Part shown: piece after piece, positions 56,301-64,000 of the stretch
Layout of the letters: the number at the start of each line of letters is the position of its first letter
How positions within the stretch are numbered: position 1 is the first letter of the stretch
From: Syngnathus acus
Taxonomy: Eukaryota > Chordata > Actinopteri > Syngnathiformes > Syngnathidae
Direction: 5' to 3'
Length of the DNA stretch: 64,000 bases
Assembly: GCF_901709675.1 (NCBI RefSeq)
Contig: NC_051098.1
Coordinates: 8,743,000 to 8,806,999 of the forward strand
Program-made: the position numbers and the translations under genes
Notes under the pieces: generated by a model
What the model was told of the DNA's origin: nothing
The model's input: the letters and a program-made list of their open reading frames with translations, nothing else
Databases searched by the model: none

Positions 56301-58156
56301 TTTTTTTTTTTTTTTGTACTTTTGCCAATCTTTCTTGTTTTATGGTTTTTTCTTCTTAGGGTTTCCAAAAGCTGCCCAAGATTGCTCATCAACATGGAAA
56401 AAACAGGCCAGGTGAGCTGGAGTAGTCTCACACTAGCAGTAGTAAAGTCATTATTACAATGAACAGTTCTAGGCCAGCATTACTACAAGCAGAAAAGGAC
56501 CAGTAAGTAGGACGGTGACTGAGCATGCCTTTTGGAGCACAAACTAGTTAAGTGAGTACTGTTTATGACTCTTGTAAACCGACGACCTAATCACAGTATC
56601 TGTTTTTTCCAGTTTTCCTTTTAGTTTTAATTAAGTGTCGGCCATTCTTTGACCAAAATTATTTTTCTGTGTGCAGGGTGATCCTATGTTAGGCCTGCTG
56701 GGTTTTGGAGGAGGAATGGATTTTGACTCGGACAAGGCTTACAGGTAATGCAATTGTTGTTGTTTTTTGTTAGCATTAACGAACTCAGAAAGCTGACCAA
56801 TTCATAGAAACACAAAAAAATGGAATCTGCATGGAAAATTTGATCTGGATCAGTTAGTTAGTTAGTTAGTTAGTTTTGTTTGTTAGTTTTGTTTGTTTGT
56901 TTTGCATGTATTCCATAAATAGGAACAATTGTGGAACATAACTGGCCAATCATAGGAAGCGATCCATCCAAAAATGTTGACAGTAAAGTAACTGGAAATG
57001 GATGTCGAATCATTTTCACCTTGGTGGAGGTAATGGTTTGGTATTTAATATGTACCTTGTAGTTTATACCTGCAGAGGGCGTCAAAGAACTATTGAAAGA
57101 GCTCCATATCATTTCTGCAGGAAGGATCTGTTTTCCTAGAGTGGGTTTATAATCGATCTATTTCTACCACGATAACAAATAAAAATCATGATTTTCATAA
57201 TTCCAGGCTCACATCAAAAATACAAAATAGAAGATGGGCCAATGGACTGATTTTGATTTGAATGTTTCATTGCTCTTGTTTACTTGGCCCCAGATGTTTG
57301 GTAATTGATCATGACAAGTATTAGTGATACGTACATTTGCTAGTTGTCACAATTAGTCTGCACCATGACCATGATCCGTCAGCCATATTACAACGAGCAA
57401 ATTCTGTACATCTGAAGTGTCATTGTAATCAGCTTCATGGATTTTTTTTGCAGCAGCAGTCGGAAATGGTTTAAACAGTTTCCTTCTGTTCAGTCATAGA
57501 CGTTGGATATAAATAGACAGCACATTGGGCTCTAAATCATACCTCAAAGTTTCCACCATATTGGAGGTGGCAAAATGGACCATTGTTTTAATTTACTTGC
57601 TGCTCGGAGATGTAGCAAATGTTTTACACTCAAAGACGGGCAAGATTCACTTGTTGAAGACTTTTGATTATATCTGACCATTGTAAAGTCAATTTATGAA
57701 CAGTATAGATGATATTTTGTGTGTTGTCTCTTTCACCAGAGATGTTGCTCATATCAGTACATGTGATGACGGCTGTATGGAACTAGCTAACCTGCTGGGA
57801 TGGAAGGTAAGCTACCGTCTACAGAAATATCAACTCGTTTACCTTCTCTTCTCATCTCTTATTTGTTTTCATAACTGTTAGTGCTATTTTAAACCTTTTT
57901 TGTATTGTGTTATACTAGCTAAATACAGTAGTACAATTGCCCCCATATTAAGAGGTACTGGTATGGGGTATAAGTAGATTAAAATCTTTTCCTCTATTCT
58001 GAAAATAATACGTGTTAGTGCAAAAAAAAACAAATTGTCTGTCTACAGGCGGAGTTGGAAGAATTAGTGAAGCGAGAGCATTCCAGGATCGACAGTCAGG
58101 ACAAGGAAGCAAAGTCAAGTGAGAGCAAAGGTGCAAGCGCTTCAGCAGTGGTGTAA
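53370..58156 (+). CDS. sirt2: NAD-dependent protein deacylase sirtuin-2
   Basis: Sixteen exons join in frame to 371 residues (human 389): 53370-53385, 53533-53579, 53919-53967, 54217-54327, 54392-54433, 54528-54634, 54811-54867, 54972-55040, 55134-55263, 55541-55600, 56023-56078, 56154-56230, 56360-56411, 56677-56744, 57740-57806, 58049-58156. SIRT2 removes acetyl and long acyl groups from lysines (tubulin, histone H4K16, others), using NAD+, mostly in the cytoplasm. Visible motifs: NAD site GAGIS at 83-87 and PDFR at 93-96, QNID at 166-169, catalytic His186 in EAHGTF, zinc cysteines 194, 199, 220 and 223, and [10 protein letters not shown]. The acidic N-terminus (1-37) precedes MDFLRNLFS, matching the human nuclear-export segment, whose last hydrophobic positions are changed (NLGI). 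The 16-base first exon MSEAP-G was chosen because its donor joins exon 2 in frame. Intron 8 has a GC donor. Confidence 0.95.
55730..55815 (+). repeat. Interspersed repeat fragment in sirt2 intron 10
   Basis: AGTGATCTCGAAGTGTGGTATGCATACCACTGGTGGCAC resembles a common fish repeat with the phrase GTGGTACGCATACCACTAGTGGTAC. It contains the short palindrome GTGGTATGCATACCAC. Confidence 0.5.
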
Positions 58157-58842
58157 GGAGAAGTGAAGTCTTTTGGCATGCTTGGCAGTTGTTCTTGATG
58201 AATTATGAGCTATGGATACAGATGAAAGTTTCAGTGCAGGCTTACATGCTCCCAGAATTCCTCACATGTCATGCTTTTGTAATTTCTATGCACTTAAATT
58301 AAGATAACTTGCTTCGGATTTTCTATGAATGATGATATGCTATCTCATATCATGCAGCTCTATATAAGGTAGTCTGCACGGGTTGTTTTTACTCGATAAA
58401 CAGTAAGATTTTTCAACTGCTTTCAATAATTTACATGAAGTTGACAGAATTTGGACAGTGGAGGATAAATACATTTACTACAAGAGTGGCAAGCTGGAAA
58501 GATCTCCAGATATTTTAGTGTTTGTTTGTTTCTTCATCAAATTATCGAACATAACTTCTGTTGGAATGGTCCTACGTAATTTATTCCTTACGAACAATGT
58601 CATTGTAAGTAAATGGAATGGATTGTTAATATATTAGTGCAATATGATGAAGAGGTATATATAAGAGGTTATAATGTCTATTTTTAACTCACATGCATTC
58701 ACTGTTTTGGTTTATATTTGCCCTATTCAATAACATATTGTGCGTGTTGCATGAAATAACACTGTAATTAGGAGTGACTATAAGTATAACTATAACTAAT
58801 ATTGTATATAAAAAGTCATGAAAACTAATATCTGGCAATAAA
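58157..58842 (+). other. sirt2 3'UTR
   Basis: A/T-rich sequence after the stop, ending with AATAAA at 58837-58842, the best candidate poly(A) signal (3'UTR about 0.7 kb). Confidence 0.55.
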
Positions 58843-59887
58843 TTTTATCTTTGTAATTCATAATGTTTCTTCTGTCATTGAAGTGTTAAGTTAACTGAAT
58901 CGAATAACTTTGACCACCCTGCTAGAGCTTGCAAAAACATTCATTTACACAACAACATCTGAAAATGTACTCATTCATCCTACCAAGACATTTTGGAAAA
59001 TTCTAGTCTTTCAACTCTGGAAAACATTAGGGACAGGCCATTTTGTCTGCTAGCATGGCTGCTAGTTACTCTTGTGAAAAGGAGACTAAGCGTAACGCTG
59101 TGACCAGTTCATATTTTCTTCAGTCTTCACTTCCTGTGGGTAGACGCAATTGCCAGGTGTCCCCAAAACCTTTCCGCAGGTCATGTATGTCTTGCGTATA
59201 ATTTTTTGCACTTGTTAGCTTCTAATAATTTTATAAATACATTAGTAAAATAACTAAAATTACACAGATTATTACTTGACTTGGAGTTTAATTGTCTTTG
59301 ACTGTGGACATATAAAAAACTAACGACATTGCTGCCATTTAAAGGAAAGCCACGTTTGTCTATAACCAGGTGCAGTACAAACAGTTTTTCTGTTCTGCGC
59401 AGACTTCCAATGCAGGGCTAACCACAAGTAGACAGAACGTAACCATTTCACATTCTGCACTCTTATGTGCAACAATAGGCAGCAGCAGCATGAGCAGGGG
59501 ACAAAAGATTCATCAGTGGGGTTCTTGGAAGATCTTTAACAAAACAGTGAGCTTCCCATTTTTAGTCTGTGCTGAAATAAATTGTGCCATACAGAAAGGA
59601 AGAAAGGATTGCGTCATGTGAAGGCTTTTGCAAAATAGACAGAAGACCAAGTGAATCATCATGAACTGAAGTTACTCAAAACATGTAAGTAGGATTTTCA
59701 TCCTAAAATCAGAACTTACTGAAGCTTTTTTTGGATACATTGTTTTGTTATTTTTGTGAATGTGCCTGATTCGTGCATTGCCTGCTACATACATGTGATA
59801 CATGCATGTATTTGCAGGGAGGGTCACAGTCCACTTAATGGGCCAACATCCATCACATGGAGGAGGAGGAGGAGGAGGAGGATGAGA
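58843..59887 (+). other. Intergenic region, rinl promoter and possible upstream exon
   Basis: No firm gene. The rinl upstream exon or 5'UTR should lie here. A possible acceptor, TTTGCAG at 59811-59817, precedes an open frame that runs into the first rinl exon, so the true start codon may be further left. A (GGA)n run occupies 59859-59881. Confidence 0.4.
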
Positions 59888-62800
59888 ATGTCCCGGCTGG
59901 AACTCCTTCGAGGCTGTCAGAAAGCCTGGTTCCCAGCTGCACCCTGGGACAGAGAGCGGGCCCATTCGGCCCTCTCTGGAACACCCGCTGGGGTGAGCTG
60001 ACACCTTACACACGTGATCACAAATGCTCTGTTACCCTTCATAATAGACAATTCAGTGAAACATGTGAAAAGTTATGTCCAAACACAACCTCTGTCCACA
60101 CATGAATTGCAATATGAAATAAAACTGTAGTAATAGTTTGCAACGGCGTAAAAGAATTTGGTATTATAGCACGATGACTTTTAAGATTTCATTATTTTAT
60201 AAGGGTTAAAAAATACAAACATGTGATTTACACCTATGCAAATATATTGTCAAGTTTAGATAGGCCTATACTCTATGTCATGATCAAGAAAAATAGAGCA
60301 CTGGTCAACAGCACATTTTAATTAGAGATTAATGTGTGTCCCTAAAAGCAAATCAGGTTTTTGAGCTATTTCCATTTTTTTTTTTTATTTTTTTTTTTAG
60401 GATTGACCTATAAAAGCTTGCGCAATGTGGATTTTACCATGCATTGTAATTTATAGCTATGACATTACAGAAAAAATCCACTCTTACATAAATGTTACCA
60501 AATGTATTACTATAGTACATATTTTATTGTTGGTGTGAAAACGGACATGCTAGCTTGACAAAAACACAGGGCCAGAAAAAGTTCTACTTGCATTTGTTTT
60601 TTAAAAGTTATTCTGCGTCGTCATTGACTCACATGATTATATTTGATCACCATTTGTTACATTCTCTGCCCTTATTTATATGAAAAACACTTGCTTGCAA
60701 ACAATATTATGCACTTCTATTCTTTTTTTCATAAACTGTGCAAGTGACCTTCCTTTCCCAGGCCATACTAAAAACGCACAAGTCTCAGCACTAAACAAAG
60801 AGTTCCCTTTTTTTAGTAGACATCCAATAACAGCACGCGTTACTTTCTGGGTTGATAGCAGAAGTAGTGTTGAATATAGGCAGGCTGACATCAATGCAAT
60901 GCATGCTGAAAGAAGATGAGGACATACCAAGGTACATTTTCCCTACGTTAACAATGCCTTTGTCTAATTTTAAAAGGTGTCGCGTTGATATGTGCATATG
61001 TCAAGTGATTGCGGGGAACAGTAAATCTATTTAAGTTTAATGTTATATGGGGAGCTTGTTGCACAACTACAGTATTATTTCTATTGTGACTTGCACCCGT
61101 AACCACTGCTGTGTTTCACATTGCACATAAGCCACTTCCTCTGTCTGCTTGTGCGAAACTAACACATGCAACACGTTGAAGTGATGTAAGACATAAGATC
61201 AAGGTTAAATTAAGTACAATTATGGGGGATCAATGTTGCTGTTAAGGAAATGGGACCTTGTTGAGATGTTTGTAAAAATGATCTTTATCGTAATTTGTTT
61301 GGAATTTATTTGGAACTATGTCAATGTATATCATAGTCTATGTAATGTCATCGGGAGAACAAAATGTATTCCGAAAATACGTCAGTCTGGTTAACAGAGT
61401 TACGAGTTAACAGCCATTAGTTTTCCCTCTTTTGCAAAAGCCAGAGCAGCTCATTTTAGATTCTAAATACATATTTACTGCACATGCCATATTACATCTA
61501 TTATATATGATGCCTCTCTTGATGAACCGATTCAAGTGAGAGCCCTCAGAAAAAGCCAAATCTCTGAGGTTTATTGAGAAACTCAAACACGCTAATGAGC
61601 GGGACCATCAAGGATCAGAGCTTTGTGAATATCTGTTAACCCACAAAGTGTGGAAAAATTTGAGATGCTTGTGGGACATTTACCGTGCTCAAGTTACAGC
61701 AATTGGTTCACTTTCAAAAGCAAATGAACCTCGCCGTCATCCTTTCTACTTGTTTTCTCATTGCTCAAGTGGTTCTTGTCACGTTTTTCCTAAACCACCA
61801 GCTGAAATGAGTCATTGTCTCCCTCTAGAGTTTTGTGGTTGTGAGGGACTGTGTGACATCACTGCCCAAGTTCCTGTGCGTGTCTATGGGAGTAGACAAT
61901 GAAGTTCTTCTTGAGTATCATATCACATGCGCAGCCACAGGTATGGACAAACTTGCTCGCTGATCAGATCACAGTGTTAGGAGTATGTCGGATTGAAAAA
62001 GTGAGTTGGATACATAGCCATCAGTTTATCTTCTTCCAAAGAGGAAAACAACCACCGCATAATATTTTTTATTTAGCAATATTCAAGCTGAAAGAAAATC
62101 TCCTTAATGGTATTTCTTTTTTAGTTCATGAATGTTGTCCCAACATGTGAATGGCATCAAAGTTTTTCAGAAAAAAAAGTTGATTGAGTCATTATTTGCA
62201 AAAGTGCCCCCCCTCTTTCAGTTTCACACTAAAATAATTGTGTGGAAATATGTGGTTAAGACCTGTCTTAGCCACTTGACACCTTTTATATTTACTGGTA
62301 AAGGACTGTGTTTATCACAAATACTTTTTTTTTTTAAGGTTTTATCCTGTCCACTATTTCTCTGTCAGTTTTTCAGCTGTCGGGGTCTCGTCTTTGTTTT
62401 TCTGATTTGGCTAAGCTGGTGTTCTTCTACTCTTTGACCAGGTGAATCTTTTTTTTTTTATCATGCCTTATTAATACTGTGACTTAAAAATGTGACCCCT
62501 TCAAGGTTTAAAAAAATAGAATGATGAGGGGGAAAAAATTATTTCAACTGCCTTCTATCTTTTGTTAGAGACGTGTTGGCTCTCTGTCTAAGGATTCCTT
62601 GCTGGATGGACAATGTGACTGAGCGCACCAAAGATCATCTTTCTCAGCTTGAACCCGGTGAGTCTTGGTTTCATTGTCATGAATAGCTTAGCAACCAATC
62701 ATCTTTTCTAATGAATGACCAAATACACTTCTGTAATGCAGAAGCCTGGCTCAGCAGCACACCACCTGACCAGATTTCTGATGAAATAACGCACATGGAG

Positions 62801-64000
62801 CCGACCACCGTCATGTGCTCCATACAGGTACCATGATGTTTTTTATTTTTAAATATAAACTCCAAACTACTAAGCTGTTCAAACTGTGCACCTATGTATG
62901 TTCTCATATCCAAATGCCATCCTCTGTTCATGTGAATGTAAATGTTCTTTTTGCACATAATGCTTGTAATGCTATTCATTGGCTTATGTGTTTCTCTAGC
63001 TGACCTCAACCAATGGGGCATTGTGTGTCATCAATCCGCTCTATCTTCATGAACATGGTGATGACTGGCTTTCATATCAGGCAACTGGTCTGCAGACATC
63101 AAATTACAGACAAGAACGACGCCTCAGTTCCACTCGAACATGGGCTGGAGCGAGCCTGATGAGCAAACGAACCGCTTCCTTGGACCAGGAATCTTTAGTT
63201 GCCACTACTGAGTGCTCAGGTAGACATTTTTTTTTAACCTTCAGTGTGTGTTTTATAGTGTTTGTGTCATTTGTGGACTATGCAAGTGGATGATCAGCAT
63301 AGGATGAGGGCCAAACAGCTTATTAATGTTCAGGAAGAGCCAAAAGGTATACACAGCTTGTTTGGAGCACAGCAATTTGCTCTAACTTCTTTGTGTGTAT
63401 TTAAATAATGGAAATATGCTCACGCCAAAGCACTCCAGGGGGTACCCCGCCTCTCGCTCAAAGTCAGCTAGGGTAGACTCCAGCTCACTTGTGACTTAAA
63501 TGTAGACCTTTCCAGAAAATGCATGACTGAATGAAATACGCTCCTTTTACACTGTCTGAAATATATTTTTGCCGTGTGACTTGTCTGTATCAATGGCACT
63601 GCCTCGCAATGGGGGGGCAAAGTCAAACTGGCAATTTTGCAACTGCAGGAGTTGTCACGCATCTTATTTTCTAATTATTGCAGTACATGTTATTTACAGC
63701 AGCATTCCTCCCTCTTTGGCCTCTGTATAGAAGACACACGAGGTGAATAAATAAATTTGTTGAGCTGCTTGTTAGACAACAGCAAGTTGTGCAAAATTAC
63801 TTAAATATTGAATAGTTGGACTTGGACATGCATTAAAATGTTTGAGGAAGATTATGTAATGCATTGTTTATTTTCACACAAAAGCCAAACATCTCTTAAT
63901 AACTGTGTAGTTTTTGTGTTATTTCCAGGATTAATCCGAGCCAAATCAGAAGAGTCCCCGCCATCAGTGTCTGTCCAAGAAGGGGTAGTCCTCAGGCATT
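59888..64000 (+). CDS. rinl: Ras and Rab interactor-like protein (RIN family), 5' part, cut by the window edge
   Basis: Seven exons join in frame: 59888-59992 (start uncertain), 61829-61940, 62339-62441, 62569-62657, 62742-62827, 63000-63219 and 63929 onward, giving 262 codons before base 64000. RIN proteins are effectors of Ras-type GTPases and exchange factors for Rab5 in endocytosis. The N-terminal SH2 domain is recognisable: W14 in the KAWFP block, GSFVVVR at 35-41 (Arg41 in the phosphotyrosine-binding position), LCFSDLAKLV...Y, then SLTRDVLALCLRIP, matching the RIN signature SRDVLPFPLxLP. The next RIN landmark, TNGALCVINPLYL (family TNGVLCxINPLFL), follows in exon 6, then a Ser-rich linker. 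The Vps9 and Ras-association domains must lie beyond the edge. In human, RINL is a close neighbour of SIRT2, which favours rinl over rin1-3. Confidence 0.85.
63420..63535 (+). repeat. Fish interspersed repeat fragment in rinl intron 6
   Basis: GGGGTACCCCGCCTCTCGCTC, AAAGTCAGCTAGGGTAGACTC and CAGCTCACTTGTGAC match the abundant GGGTACCCCGCCTCTCGCCC repeat of teleosts; its GGATGGATGG tail is mutated. Confidence 0.7.

Noticed and set aside
59672-60013. 113-codon minus-strand open frame with a poly-Pro run
   Set aside because: It is antisense to the first rinl exon; the poly-Pro comes from the (GGA)n repeat.

Overview
The window is vertebrate nuclear DNA, almost certainly from a ray-finned (teleost) fish. 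The genes have many short exons with GT-AG introns. Products match vertebrate families over full length, the promoters are CpG-rich, and the intergenic DNA carries repeats typical of fish (Tc1 transposase remnant, L2-type LINE remnant, Penelope-like tail, foldback elements, GGATGGATGG-tailed repeats, long TA/TG/TTA tracts). There are no bacterial operons, CRISPR arrays or viral genomes. Layout: (1) 1-4.4 kb, minus strand: two histone H3.3 genes in tandem; the first is cut by the window edge and only its start-codon exon is visible, the second is complete. (2) 4.9-9.8 kb, plus strand: nop53, 12 coding exons (462 aa), carrying two C/D-box snoRNAs of SNORD23 type in introns 3 and 6. (3) 12.4-27.8 kb, plus strand: a neuronal gap-junction connexin of the Cx34/35/36 family, 306 aa, with the family's two-exon coding structure split by a 13.5-kb intron. 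(4) 27.8-50.5 kb: about 23 kb with no gene I can support, mostly decayed repeats and one well-preserved Penelope-like insertion. (5) 50.6-52.6 kb: dmac2 (ATP5SL). (6) 53.4-58.2 kb: sirt2, 16 exons, 371 aa. (7) 59.9 kb to the right edge: 5' part of rinl, a RIN-family Rab5 exchange-factor gene with a divergent SH2 domain, cut at base 64000. nop53, dmac2, sirt2 and rinl all have human counterparts on 19q13, and sirt2-rinl are close neighbours there, so this is a conserved block. The connexin sits inside that block rather than beside the neighbours of human GJD2 on chromosome 15, which suggests the gjd1 (Cx34-type) lineage lost in mammals. The genes do not form one pathway: they are housekeeping genes (chromatin, ribosome assembly, complex I assembly, deacetylation, endocytic signalling) plus one neuronal channel gene. 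The least routine observations are the duplicated intronic SNORD23, the Penelope-like insertion with a perfect 72-bp inverted repeat, a hammerhead-like motif and an 11-bp target-site duplication, a GC-AG intron in sirt2, and a dmac2 first exon that does not join in frame through its best splice sites.
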